A DNA stretch of 64,000 bases from Methanoregula sp. (GCA_028679075.1 JAJRCF010000012.1:1-64000), one strand, 5' to 3'; positions 16,168-24,632 are shown, counted from the first letter of the stretch. The notes: a model not told the origin generated them from the letters alone. Translations and numbers: made by a program.

Positions 16168-16502
16168 TGTTTGACAGTTATACAGAGACGAGCCTTGTCT
16201 ACCATCCCGACCGGTGCATCAACTGCAGGCGCTGCACGCAGGTCTGTCCGCATGCAGTCTTCGCTGAGGGAAAAGAGCATGTTGAACTAGCCCGCCCGGC
16301 AGCCTGCATGGAGTGCGGCGCCTGTGCGAAGAACTGCCCGGTGCAGGCGATTGAGGTCCAGAGCGGCGTTGGGTGTGCCTGGGCGATGATCGGGGCAGCA
16401 CTGAGAGGAAAGGACATGGATACGGAGTGCAGCTGCGGCGGTGATACTGGCTCATGCTGTGGCCAGTCTGAGGAACCGAGCTGCGGCTGCGGGGAGAAGT
16501 GA
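16167..16502 (+). CDS. hgcB: HgcB, ferredoxin partner of HgcA
   Basis: This 111-residue ferredoxin is HgcB, required with HgcA for mercury methylation, probably reducing the corrinoid to Co(I). Two [4Fe-4S] motifs are present: C17-x2-C20-x2-C23-x3-C27 and C47-x2-C50-x2-C53-x3-C57. They are followed by the conserved GVGC70A cysteine. The C-terminus is unusually rich in cysteine (ECSCGG, SCCG, SCGCG; six in the last 24 residues), suited to binding Hg(II) for delivery. ATG 16167 overlaps the hgcA stop by one base; the same frame opens upstream inside hgcA, but that part is not coding. Confidence 0.95.
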   Translation: MFDSYTETSLVYHPDRCINCRRCTQVCPHAVFAEGKEHVELARPAACMECGACAKNCPVQAIEVQSGVGCAWAMIGAALRGKDMDTECSCGGDTGSCCGQSEEPSCGCGEK

Positions 16503-16624
16503 TAGCGGATATCATAAACCCGCAGACAAAGAAACTCGTGTTTCCTGACCGGATAGTTCCATACGGGTAAGGTAACCCCATGCTGCCCCGGCCCTGAGAG
16601 TCTGCGAGCGTAAAAAAGGAAAAA

Positions 16625-17359
16625 TTATCCTGTCACTGCTGTCTCGGTTGTGCTGTCATAGATCCTGGTCCAGCACCGGGCCTGGAAGACCATGAAGAGT
16701 GGCGAGAGGATGAGGAAGAACAGCACGGATACAAGGATTACCACGCCAAAGATCGGGAAAAACCCGAGTCCCATGGCAGCTGCCAGCACGATACTCAGGA
16801 TGAGAATGACCGTGAACAGTACCATAACGGGGACTGCAACGATTATCGCAACGAGAACGATCCCGATGACATAGTTGATCCACCCGATCTTCCCGATATG
16901 TTCGCTGATCTCCTTAAACCGGAAGGCATCGGATAAGCGGCCGGTCCGTGCAAACCGGATGGAGACGACCGGCAGTACCAGGGCAATGATGAACTCCACG
17001 AGATACATGAGCAGCATGAGCGCGATATTTGGTTCCCACGAGGATGCCATGGCAGATTCGACCTGGCCCGACAGGACTTCTGCCACCAGCGGCCCGTAGG
17101 TTGCCAGCCAGAGGATGATGATAGGGATCGAGTATACAAGTGCAATGACCATCAGTTTCAGGCCGTCAATGAACAACCGCCCCCACTGGTCAACCTCCGG
17201 TGCGGTCTCTGCCCCGCGATAAATCCGCATCATATACCCGTTCATCGGTATGGCGAGAAGAATGAGCGCGAGGATCATCCTTGCCCACCGGCCGCCGTTC
17301 CCAAATACGCCCTGGCGTGTATAGCCAAAGGCGTCGCGTACTATCTCTGTGTAATCCAT
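16625..17359 (-). CDS. DUF4013 membrane protein
   Basis: This 244-residue membrane protein has six hydrophobic segments and the start MDYTEIVRDAFGYTRQGVF, typical of the archaeal DUF4013 family. Mid-protein residues FRFKEISEHIGKIGWINYVIG resemble the family's conserved linker. The function is unknown. It is convergent with hgcB, with 122 bases between stops, and is not part of the mercury operon. Confidence 0.8.
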   Translation of the reverse strand: MDYTEIVRDAFGYTRQGVFGNGGRWARMILALILLAIPMNGYMMRIYRGAETAPEVDQWGRLFIDGLKLMVIALVYSIPIIILWLATYGPLVAEVLSGQVESAMASSWEPNIALMLLMYLVEFIIALVLPVVSIRFARTGRLSDAFRFKEISEHIGKIGWINYVIGIVLVAIIVAVPVMVLFTVILILSIVLAAAMGLGFFPIFGVVILVSVLFFLILSPLFMVFQARCWTRIYDSTTETAVTG

Positions 17360-17726
17360 GCGTTCACCAAAAAGGTCACCCGGCAGGTTCCTGCCCGGTT
17401 AAGCGTTTCACAGAAGTGTGGGACATTGCAAACAATAATGTTATCTGCGCCGGCAACCGGCCCCATTCCGGTTCTCCCAGGTTCTTGACTATCTTGGACG
17501 GTAGGGTAACCATTGGTTTTTCCTGAGTTCTTGGGAACGGGCCGGGGGAAATCATGTATTATTCATTCGAAGAAGTGCTGCGCACTTCTTCTCTTCCTCG
17601 ATGTGTTGATATACATCCCGGATCATCACGATCGGGAATACTCCGTTGCACTTTCGCTGGGTTTATGTGATCAGCACGATATGGAGTAGTTAACGCCATC
17701 CTTGGGGGTGGACGGAGGTCATGATC
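17360..17726. other. Intergenic region with perfect 10-bp hairpin
   Basis: No gene is seen. A perfect inverted repeat GAAGAAGTGC/GCACTTCTTC lies at 17569-17591 around a 3-base TGC loop, and TCTTCC follows. It could be an RNA structure in the leader of the DUF169 gene or a leftover repeat. Promoters for the divergent DUF4013 and DUF169 genes must be here; AAACAATAATG near 17429 is A/T-rich but not a clear TATA box. Confidence 0.4.
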
Positions 17727-18452
17727 ATGGCATCTGGTGTGAAGATTCCCATAAACTATACAGAAGCGGCCGGGACGTTGAAGAAACTCTTAAAACTCTC
17801 CGGCTCTCCGGTTGCATTCCGGTTTGCGACAAAGAAGGAGGAGATCCCCGCGGGTATGGAGAAGCTCGACAAGACGATCCGGCACTGCACGATGGTCGGT
17901 CTTGCACGGAACGAAGGCAAAATCTTCTATTCCACGGCAGAAAACCACGAGTGCAATGGGGGTGCCTGGTCACTTGGCCTCAGGGAGATCACCGAGACGC
18001 TGAAGAACGGCGATTTCTACTTCAGGCTCGGCAAGTTCGAGAGCTCCGCTGCCTGCAAGCGGACCATCGACCGGGTTGCCCATCTCGGGACCGGCGACAC
18101 GTATGCCACGATGTATGCCCCGCTCGAGAAGGCACCGTTCGACCCGCAGGTCGTCATTATCGTCGCCTCTCCATGGGCAATGCTCAAGCTCTCCCAGAGC
18201 ACCATGTTCCGTGTCGGCGGGAGGATCGAAGCAGAGTTTGCCGGCATCCAGTCGGTCTGCGCCGATGCCTGTGCCCAGACCTATCTCAACGGGAAGGTCA
18301 ACTTCTCGCTCGGGTGCGACGGCTCGCGGAAGTTCTCCGGTATAGGGGATGGCGAGATGGTCATGGGAATTCCTGCGGAGATCCTCCCCGAACTTGTCGA
18401 GGCACTGAACGTTGTTGCAGCAGCCCCGGGATCGAAGCCCGGTGCGAAATAA
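17727..18452 (+). CDS. DUF169 family protein
   Basis: This 241-residue soluble protein matches the DUF169 family, common in methanogens and often linked with redox or metal genes. Conserved traits include an early LLKLSGSPVAFRFATKKEE, a Cys at RHCTMVGLAR, ENHECNGGAWSLGL, and a Cys-rich segment GIQSVCADACAQTYLNGKVNFSLGCDGSRKF (five parts, shown here in pieces: VCADAC, LGCDGSRKF). GGAGGT at 17714-17719 sets the start at ATG 17727 rather than 17721. The biochemical role is unknown. It stands alone after the hgc region. Confidence 0.8.
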   Translation: MASGVKIPINYTEAAGTLKKLLKLSGSPVAFRFATKKEEIPAGMEKLDKTIRHCTMVGLARNEGKIFYSTAENHECNGGAWSLGLREITETLKNGDFYFRLGKFESSAACKRTIDRVAHLGTGDTYATMYAPLEKAPFDPQVVIIVASPWAMLKLSQSTMFRVGGRIEAEFAGIQSVCADACAQTYLNGKVNFSLGCDGSRKFSGIGDGEMVMGIPAEILPELVEALNVVAAAPGSKPGAK

Positions 18453-18511
18453 TTTTTTTTACTTAAATCCTTTCGACACTTTCTTATACATGACTCGATA
18501 TAAAAACGTCT

Positions 18512-18676
18512 ATGTCAATAATCGTGTATATTTGTCCCAAATGTGGAATAACAAGAAAAAAGATTAGCACATGTTCAGGCCCACCCAATCGTAGACACGA
18601 CCCGGTACACAGAGTTAAGAAAATCGTATCCGAAGAGGAATATGGTCGATTAGGTTTTGGTCCAAGTTCAATCTAA
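18512..18676 (+). CDS. Possible small zinc-ribbon protein (54 aa)
   Basis: A 54-codon frame starts at ATG 18512 and ends at TAA 18676. It begins MSIIVYICPKCGITRKK and has one more Cys at residue 21, with His30 and His33 following, so a C-x2-C-x9-C plus His site could bind zinc. The region is distinctly more A/T-rich than its neighbours. CGATATAAAAACG just upstream resembles a TATA box, placing the transcript start close to the ATG (leaderless). No homologue comes to mind; the short length keeps confidence moderate. Confidence 0.45.
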   Translation: MSIIVYICPKCGITRKKISTCSGPPNRRHDPVHRVKKIVSEEEYGRLGFGPSSI

Positions 18677-18786
18677 TGAAGACAATCTTTTTTTTAAATT
18701 TTCAACAGTCAATAATGTGTTATTTTAAAAAAATCCCCGTTATCGGGAGAGATAATCCGGTTAAAAAAGATAAGAGAAGTTATGTT

Positions 18787-18919
18787 CCAGCGAGGATCTC
18801 ATCAGAGTCTGGGCGGTGAAAACTCGAAGAAGATCTGACAATCTTCTTCTCGTATTCGAGGACTGATGTCCTCTCATACTCTAAATGAGTTTTGAACCAG
18901 CGAGGATCTCATCAGAGTC
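18787..18919. repeat. Direct repeat pair, 23 bp, 110 bp apart
   Basis: The core CGAGGATCTCATCAGAGTC is present at 18791-18809 and again at 18901-18919, each preceded by CCAG. Each copy is followed by GG/AGTGGTGA-like sequence and then a hairpin: GAAGAAGAT/ATCTTCTTC after the first, and GAAACTCC/GGAGTTTC after the second (about 18930-18949). On the minus strand each unit reads CUGAUGAGAUCCUCGCUGG. It lies at the 3' side of the 18937 gene and may form its terminator region. Confidence 0.55.
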
Positions 18920-18936
18920 CGAGTGGTGAGAAACTC

Positions 18937-19341
18937 CTAGAGGAGTTTCGAACCCGCGGTTGGCCCGGGCTTGCACTCGAAGACTTCCGTGATCTTCACG
19001 ATAATAAGCGACCGTGCGGGGAGCTCCGGCCTCTTCCTGTTGACACTCGCTTTCATCTCCTCGTATTCCGGTCCGCTGTTCTTGATGGCAGTCACGCCCT
19101 TGATCTGGAAGCACCCTTTGATCTCCGGCCCCCAGATGTAGATCGCGATCTTCGGGTTGGTCCTGAGGTTGGAGAGGGTCTTGTTCATGAAGTTGTCCGT
19201 GATCCAGATGGTCTCGTCATTGTGGAGTTCGACCATCCCGAGGGGGATCACGTTCGGGGTCCCGTCCTTGGATGCCGTGGCCACCGGGAAGATCTTCATC
19301 TTCGCAAATGCCTCTTTCATGTCTGCGTTCAGCTTCACCAT
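18937..19341 (-). CDS. Pyridoxamine 5'-phosphate oxidase-like FMN-binding protein
   Basis: This 134-residue protein has the split beta-barrel of PNPOx-like flavoproteins. Typical blocks are FPVATASKDGTPNVIPLG (first strands), ETIWITDNFMNKTLSNLRTNPKIAIYIW and ITEVFECKPGP at the end. It is too short for full PdxH and is closer to small FMN/F420-type or flavin-binding proteins. The substrate is not predictable. It is monocistronic, and its stop is next to the direct repeats at 18787-18919. Confidence 0.82.
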   Translation of the reverse strand: MVKLNADMKEAFAKMKIFPVATASKDGTPNVIPLGMVELHNDETIWITDNFMNKTLSNLRTNPKIAIYIWGPEIKGCFQIKGVTAIKNSGPEYEEMKASVNRKRPELPARSLIIVKITEVFECKPGPTAGSKLL

Positions 19342-19500
19342 GGTACTGTCACCAATTCTCCCAAAGGATTCATGACCCGATATACTTTTTGAAACATGCA
19401 GGGGAACCGCGGGACCGGGAGTGTCCTGGTCCGGCAGACAGATTCACCCTGCATCGCGCAGGTTCATAAGCGGTAAGGGAAGACTTTGGAGCTGATAACC

Positions 19501-19803
19501 ATGCAGGCAAACCCGATGGAAGTATTCAGGAAAGAAGCACCCGAAGTTGCAGAAGCGTTCAATGGCCTGATCATGTCGCTTGTTGCATCAAAGGGACTCG
19601 ACCCGAAGACAAAACAGCTCATCTACATCGCGATGAAAGCATCGATGGGCGATCCGATGGCCGTGAAGGCGCATGTGCCGATGGCAAAAGCAGCCGGAGC
19701 GACAAAGGAGGAAGTGGTGGACGCGATCCTCATGACGCTCACGGTCTCCGGGGTCCGCGGGGTTGTCACCTGCCTCCCGGATGCGGTGAAGCAGTTCGAA
19801 TAA
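19501..19803 (+). CDS. Carboxymuconolactone decarboxylase-like (AhpD fold) protein
   Basis: This 100-residue all-helical protein matches the CMD/AhpD family (FNGLIMSLVASKGLDPKTKQLIYIAM ... HVPMAKAAGATKEEVVDAI in parts). The C-x2-C-x3-H redox site of AhpD is absent; GDPMAVKAHVPMA occupies that place, keeping only the His. It is therefore unlikely to be a thiol peroxidase reductase. GGAG nine bases upstream supports ATG 19501 over TTG 19486. It is monocistronic. Function unknown. Confidence 0.8.
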   Translation: MQANPMEVFRKEAPEVAEAFNGLIMSLVASKGLDPKTKQLIYIAMKASMGDPMAVKAHVPMAKAAGATKEEVVDAILMTLTVSGVRGVVTCLPDAVKQFE

Positions 19804-19873
19804 CATTTTTACCATTGCAGGATGACCGCCATCGCTTCTCTTATCTCCTGCCGGGTCTCATTTGTCTAGTGTG

Positions 19874-22510
19874 ATGCTTGATCCGCCGGTCAAGAAGGTA
19901 CTGTACTGGTGCGATGAGTGCAACGTCCCGTTGATCGCAAAGAGCTGTGCATGCGGCCGGGAGGGGAGGAAGATCGAGCTCCTCCAGCCCTACGAACTCC
20001 GCCCTGCCCTCTCTGCGGACCGTGCGCTGATCCAGCGGCTCGTACGGGAACAGTACGGGGAGGTTCCGCTGGCACAGGTCCTTCTCCTGAACAAGACCGG
20101 TGGCGTCGACCGTGCCGATCTTGTGATCATGCACGGCGAACGCTTCGGCTGGCTGACATTCGACCCGGTCAAGCGGAAGTTCGCCCTCGATATTACCCCG
20201 GAAGCCCTGCAGTTCATCGTCCGCCATGCAACAAAAGGCATAGTGGACCTTGATACGCATACTGATGCCCGGAAGGAGCAGGGGCGGATCGGCGGGAAAC
20301 GGCTCGCCCTGACAAAGCCTGTCCCTGACGGGACCGTGATCGTGAAATACAAGGCCCGGTACGGGACAGGCACGGTCAAGGACAATTCAATCAAGGTGAA
20401 GGAGCTCATCGCGGTGGAACCCCGCACCCGCCCCGACCCCGGCTGGGATGTTGTGATCGAGAAAAACCGGTACCATATCAAGAACCTGGAGCGGAACGCG
20501 GTCCGTGCCATAAAACACCACATGTCCGACCGGCCGACCGCAAACGTCTCGTTCTCCGGTGGCAAGGACAGCACGGCAGTGCTCCACCTTGCCCGGAAGG
20601 CAGGCGTTACAAAGGCCTTCTTCATCGATACCGGCCTCGAGTTCCCCGAGACCATTGCGTTCGTGAAGTCGCAGGGTGTCGAAATTGTCAGTGGTGCCGG
20701 GGACTTCTGGCAGGCCGTGGAGAAAGCCGGCCCTCCGGGCAAGGACAACCGCTGGTGCTGCAAGTTCCAGAAACTGCGCCCGCTCAAGCTCTACCTTGCA
20801 CAGGTCGGCCCCTGTGTCACGATCCAGGGCAACCGCTGGTATGAGTCCTGGAACCGGGCCAGCCTTGACGAGACGAGCCAGAACCCTGACAACCCGCTCC
20901 AGCTCAATGTCTCGCCCATCCGGAACTGGCGTGCGCTCGAGGTCTTCCTCTACCTCTGGTGGCAGAAGGCAGCAATGAACCCGCTCTACGAGGATGGCAT
21001 CGAGCGGATCGGCTGTTATCTCTGCCCGGCGATGCTGGAGAGCGAGTACGAGCAGATCCGTACAACCCACCCGGAGTATGCGAAACGCTGGGATGAGTTC
21101 GTGGAACGGTGGGCGGAGAAGAAGGGCATGCCGGAGGCCTACTGCCGGTGGGGGCTCTGGCGGTGGAAGGCGCTGCCGAAGAAGATGCGGGAGCTCTGTC
21201 GCGATCGGGGTATTGCGGTCAACGAAGACTTCACGCTCAAGGTACTACATCCGGCAAAAAAGGACCATGAGATGGTTGATATCGGGAAAGGGAGAATCAT
21301 GAAGGAAGAGATGAAGGAACCGGCGAGCGACAGTCTTGACGTAAAGGGGATGAGGAAGGATTTCCCGCTCCTTGCGGAGGTTGTGTACTTCGACAATGCA
21401 GCCACCAGCCTGTCCCCCGAGCCGGTGATACAGTCGTATGTCGAGTTCGAGCGCAACTACCGGGCCAATGTCGGGCGGGGCGTCCATCGCCTCACCCAGA
21501 TCGCCTCCCAGCGCTACTGGCATGCCCACGAGAAGGTGGCCGGGTTCATCGGTGCAAAAGAAGGCGTCACGGTCTTCACGAAGAGCACCACCGAGTCCGT
21601 CAATATGGTGGCGCATGGATTCCCGTGGAAGGCCGGCGACCGCGTGCTCACGACCATTCTCGAGCACCACTCCAATCTCCTGCCCTGGTATCACCTTGCA
21701 CGGCAGGGCGTATCGGTGGATATCGCGAATATACGCGATGACTACTCCTTCGATCTTGTCGCATTTGAGGCAGCAATCACGGACCGGACGCGCCTGGTCG
21801 CGGTCACCCACGCTTCGAATATGCTGGGCGTCATCACGCCGGTTGCAGAGATCGCGAAGATCTGCCACAACCATGGAGTCCTCCTGCTGGTGGACATGGC
21901 CCAGACAGTACCCCATATGCCGGTCGATGTGGCAGCACTCGGCTGCGACTATGCCGCCTTCTCCGGCCACAAGATGCTCGGCCCCACGGGCACCGGCGTG
22001 CTCTGGATGAAGGAGCCGGATATTGAACCGCTCCTGCTGGGCGGCGGTGTTGTTGAGAGTGTGAATGGACTGGAGTATACCCTGTCAGAAGGGTACCAGC
22101 GGTACGAGGCCGGTACCGGCAATATCGCTGGCGGAATCGGGCTCGGTGTTGCAGTCGACTACCTCTCCCGGCTTGGCATGGACCGCGTGCGGAGACACGA
22201 GCAGTCTCTTACTACGCGGATCGTTAACGGCCTCCGTCAGAATCCCCGCATCAGGCTCTATGTTCCGGACTCTCCCGAACGGCGGGTGGGTGTAATCTCC
22301 TTTACGGTTGAAGGGCTGCACCCGCACGAGGTTGCGCAGCGCCTTGACGAGATGGCCGACATCATGGTCAGGTCCGGTCACCACTGCTGCATCCCCCTCA
22401 TGGACCGGCTGGGCCTGAAGGATGGGACGGTACGGGCCAGTATCGGGCCATACAATACTGCGGAAGAAGCAGATCTCTTCCTTGCGACAATCGAAGAGAT
22501 CACCCGGTAA
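19874..22510 (+). CDS. Fusion of PAPS-reductase-like ATPase and SufS-type cysteine desulfurase
   Basis: This protein of about 878 residues has four parts. Residues 1-30 hold a zinc-ribbon-like YWCDECN and CACGREG. A PUA-like domain lies at about 40-175. An adenine-nucleotide alpha-hydrolase domain of the PAPS reductase/ThiI-like class spans about 200-430, with the PP-loop SFSGGKDST, RWCCKFQKLRP and CYLCPA cysteines. The C-terminal half (about 460-878) is a group II cysteine desulfurase with PLP lysine in SGHKMLGPTG and active cysteine in SGHHCCIP. A self-contained sulfur-mobilising and thiolating enzyme, possibly for RNA, is inferred. thiM-thiE follow. The start is weakly supported; GTG 19871 and TTG 19862 are alternatives. 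Confidence 0.88.
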   Translation: MLDPPVKKVLYWCDECNVPLIAKSCACGREGRKIELLQPYELRPALSADRALIQRLVREQYGEVPLAQVLLLNKTGGVDRADLVIMHGERFGWLTFDPVKRKFALDITPEALQFIVRHATKGIVDLDTHTDARKEQGRIGGKRLALTKPVPDGTVIVKYKARYGTGTVKDNSIKVKELIAVEPRTRPDPGWDVVIEKNRYHIKNLERNAVRAIKHHMSDRPTANVSFSGGKDSTAVLHLARKAGVTKAFFIDTGLEFPETIAFVKSQGVEIVSGAGDFWQAVEKAGPPGKDNRWCCKFQKLRPLKLYLAQVGPCVTIQGNRWYESWNRASLDETSQNPDNPLQLNVSPIRNWRALEVFLYLWWQKAAMNPLYEDGIERIGCYLCPAMLESEYEQIRTTHPEYAKRWDEFVERWAEKKGMPEAYCRWGLWRWKALPKKMRELCRDRGIAVNEDFTLKVLHPAKKDHEMVDIGKGRIMKEEMKEPASDSLDVKGMRKDFPLLAEVVYFDNAATSLSPEPVIQSYVEFERNYRANVGRGVHRLTQIASQRYWHAHEKVAGFIGAKEGVTVFTKSTTESVNMVAHGFPWKAGDRVLTTILEHHSNLLPWYHLARQGVSVDIANIRDDYSFDLVAFEAAITDRTRLVAVTHASNMLGVITPVAEIAKICHNHGVLLLVDMAQTVPHMPVDVAALGCDYAAFSGHKMLGPTGTGVLWMKEPDIEPLLLGGGVVESVNGLEYTLSEGYQRYEAGTGNIAGGIGLGVAVDYLSRLGMDRVRRHEQSLTTRIVNGLRQNPRIRLYVPDSPERRVGVISFTVEGLHPHEVAQRLDEMADIMVRSGHHCCIPLMDRLGLKDGTVRASIGPYNTAEEADLFLATIEEITR

Positions 22511-22644
22511 GGCATGCCCATCTCTTCCTTTTTACACAATGAGACCCTTTTTTGCCGGATTTATTTATCACGATTTATTATGTACGAATCGCCAACTATC
22601 ATCAGACAATCGGGCCACACATGCCCCTGGTAACGTGATCTTCC

Positions 22645-23445
22645 ATGAAGAAACAACAGATAGCCGATCTCTTCTCCCTTGTCCGGGAGAAGCGCCCGCT
22701 CGTCCACCACATCACGAACTACGTGACGGTCAATGACTGCGCCAACATTACCCTCTGCGCCGGCGGCGCACCGGTCATGGCCGATGCGGCTGACGAAGTA
22801 GTGGAGATGGCCGCGATCGCGAGCGTACTGGTCCTCAACATCGGGACCCTCAACCCGGTTCAGGTAGAGTCCATGGAAATGGCCGGCAGCATGGCGAACG
22901 AGCGGAAGATACCGGTGATCCTCGATCCGGTGGGTGTCGGTGCAACTCAGTACCGGACAAAGACCGCCCGCAGGCTGCTTGACAAACTTGACATCGCGGT
23001 CCTCAAGGGCAATGCCGGGGAGATCGGCGTGCTTGCCGGCGCCGAAGCAAAAGTCCGGGGCGTTGACTCGCACGGGCTTTCCGGTGACCCTGTTACGATT
23101 GCACAGGAATACGCCCAGGCTGCCGGCCTGACCATTGCAATCAGCGGTGCAACAGATATTATTACTGACGGGAAGCACACGCTGCTTGTCGAGAACGGCC
23201 ACCCGATGATGGGCAGCATCTCCGGGACCGGCTGCATGGCCGCATCCGTGACCGGTGTCTTTAGTGCCGAGTCGAAGGACCGGGTCCTTGCATCGGCAGC
23301 GGCCTTTGCCGCCTTCGGCATTGCCGGGGAACGTGCGGCAGCAGCTGCCCGGGGTCCCGGCAGTTTCAAGACTCTGCTCTTCGATGAACTTGCAGCCCTC
23401 ACTCCCGATGACCTTGCTCGGGCAGCCCGGATCAGAACCGAATAA
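22645..23445 (+). CDS. thiM: Hydroxyethylthiazole kinase
   Basis: This 266-residue protein is ThiM, which phosphorylates 4-methyl-5-hydroxyethylthiazole in thiamine salvage. Family blocks are clear: [49 protein letters not shown] and [13 protein letters not shown] with the catalytic Cys. thiE follows after 8 bases, so both enzymes of the salvage branch are co-transcribed. No TPP riboswitch consensus was found in the 134-base upstream gap. Confidence 0.95.
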   Translation: MKKQQIADLFSLVREKRPLVHHITNYVTVNDCANITLCAGGAPVMADAADEVVEMAAIASVLVLNIGTLNPVQVESMEMAGSMANERKIPVILDPVGVGATQYRTKTARRLLDKLDIAVLKGNAGEIGVLAGAEAKVRGVDSHGLSGDPVTIAQEYAQAAGLTIAISGATDIITDGKHTLLVENGHPMMGSISGTGCMAASVTGVFSAESKDRVLASAAAFAAFGIAGERAAAAARGPGSFKTLLFDELAALTPDDLARAARIRTE

Positions 23446-23453
23446 CCTCACGT

Positions 23454-24098
23454 ATGAACCTTGACCTGTACGTCATCACGGACGAGGCACTTGCCGGCGG
23501 GCTCCCGCACGCGGTGATCGCAAAGCGTGCAGTGGACGGGGGTGCAACGGCCATCCAGCTCCGGGACAAGGGCCGTTCATACAGGGACCTTGTCCTTATT
23601 GGAAGGGAGATCCACGCCATTACCCGGAAGGCCGGGGCGCTGTTCATCGTGAACGACCGGCTTGACATAGCGTTTGCCTGCGGGGCGGACGGCGTGCATC
23701 TCGGGCAGGGCGACCTCCGGTGCGACACGGTCCGCCAGCTCGCGCCTCCGGGCTTCATCATCGGTATCTCTGTGGGCTCGGTTGAGGATGCAGTTGATGC
23801 CGAACGGGCCGGTGCTGACTATGTTGCCCTCAGCCCCATTTTCTCCACGAACTCCAAGGAGGATGCAGGGCCCGGTCACGGCCTTCTGCTGTTGAAGAAA
23901 ATACGGGCAGTTGTCAGCATCCCCGTCATTGCCATCGGCGGGATTGGTCCTGGCAATGCCGGCTCGGTTATCGGTGCAGGGGCAGATGGCATTGCGGTCA
24001 TCTCGGCAGTCGTCTCGCAACCCGACATCACGGCTGCTGCCCGGAGGCTTGCAGGGATCGTTGCCCGGCAAAAACGTAACCCGCGGAGGAAGCGATGA
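23454..24098 (+). CDS. thiE: Thiamine-phosphate synthase
   Basis: This 214-residue TIM-barrel enzyme joins HMP-PP and thiazole phosphate to form thiamine phosphate. Recognisable motifs are LDLYVITDEALAGG, AIQLRDKGRSYRDL, FIVNDRLDIAFACGADGVHLGQGD, GISVGSVEDA and IGGIGPGNAGSV. Its last codons overlap the start of the phosphoesterase gene at 24095 by 4 bases. The C-terminus is a short basic tail (RQKRNPRRKR). Confidence 0.95.
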   Translation: MNLDLYVITDEALAGGLPHAVIAKRAVDGGATAIQLRDKGRSYRDLVLIGREIHAITRKAGALFIVNDRLDIAFACGADGVHLGQGDLRCDTVRQLAPPGFIIGISVGSVEDAVDAERAGADYVALSPIFSTNSKEDAGPGHGLLLLKKIRAVVSIPVIAIGGIGPGNAGSVIGAGADGIAVISAVVSQPDITAAARRLAGIVARQKRNPRRKR

Positions 24099-24481
24099 AG
24101 AGCGGTCCGGCACCCCGGTTTGTACTGCACGAGCATTTTGCAAGGCACCACCATTTCGACTTCCGGCTCGAACACGAGGGTGTGCTTGTGAGCTGGGCAG
24201 TGCCCAAAGGATTACCGGAACAACCCGGTGAACGGAGGCTTGGGATTGCCGTGGAAGACCATGCCCTTGATTATATTGGTTTTTCCGGGACCATCCCGGA
24301 AGGTGAATATGGCGCGGGAGACGTGAAGATCGCCGATACCGGGACCTATACACCGGTCCTCTGGGAACCGGGCCGGATCGAGGTGATCCTCAACGGCGCC
24401 CGGTACTCCGGCAAATTTGTCCTTGTACGGTTCAGGAAGGCTGGGGAGAAGGAATGGCTCATACTCCGGGCGCGGGATTGA
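24095..24481 (+). CDS. Stand-alone LigD-type 3'-phosphoesterase domain
   Basis: This 128-residue protein matches the phosphoesterase domain of bacterial DNA ligase D, which trims 3'-phosphates and ribonucleotides at DNA ends. The metal-site region is FVLHEHFARHHHFDFRLEHEG, seen here as FVLHEH and HHHFDFRLEH; further blocks are SWAVPKGLPE, VEDHALDYIGF and GTIPEGEYGAGDV. No ligase or polymerase domain is attached. ATGA overlap with thiE shows co-transcription, but a functional link with thiamine is not expected. Confidence 0.9.
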   Translation: MKSGPAPRFVLHEHFARHHHFDFRLEHEGVLVSWAVPKGLPEQPGERRLGIAVEDHALDYIGFSGTIPEGEYGAGDVKIADTGTYTPVLWEPGRIEVILNGARYSGKFVLVRFRKAGEKEWLILRARD

Positions 24482-24632
24482 TCCCGGGCCTCCCTGCACC
24501 TCCGGGGAGTGTCACGATGATGGATTTATGCCCAGGGTGCCGAATACCTGAAATGACAAAAGTCATAACAACATATAATAAATTCCCGGAACCATCTTCA
24601 AGCGGATACTTCAGTACAGGTCTGATTGCGGC

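Noticed and set aside
18787-18919. Hammerhead ribozyme or C/D box sRNA based on CUGAUGA
   Set aside because: The conserved GAAA after stem II is missing and the stem has mismatches. For a C/D RNA the C box lacks the leading purine and no D box at proper spacing is seen.
22511-22644. TPP riboswitch before thiM
   Set aside because: No CUGAGA...ACCUGA-type core can be found in the gap.
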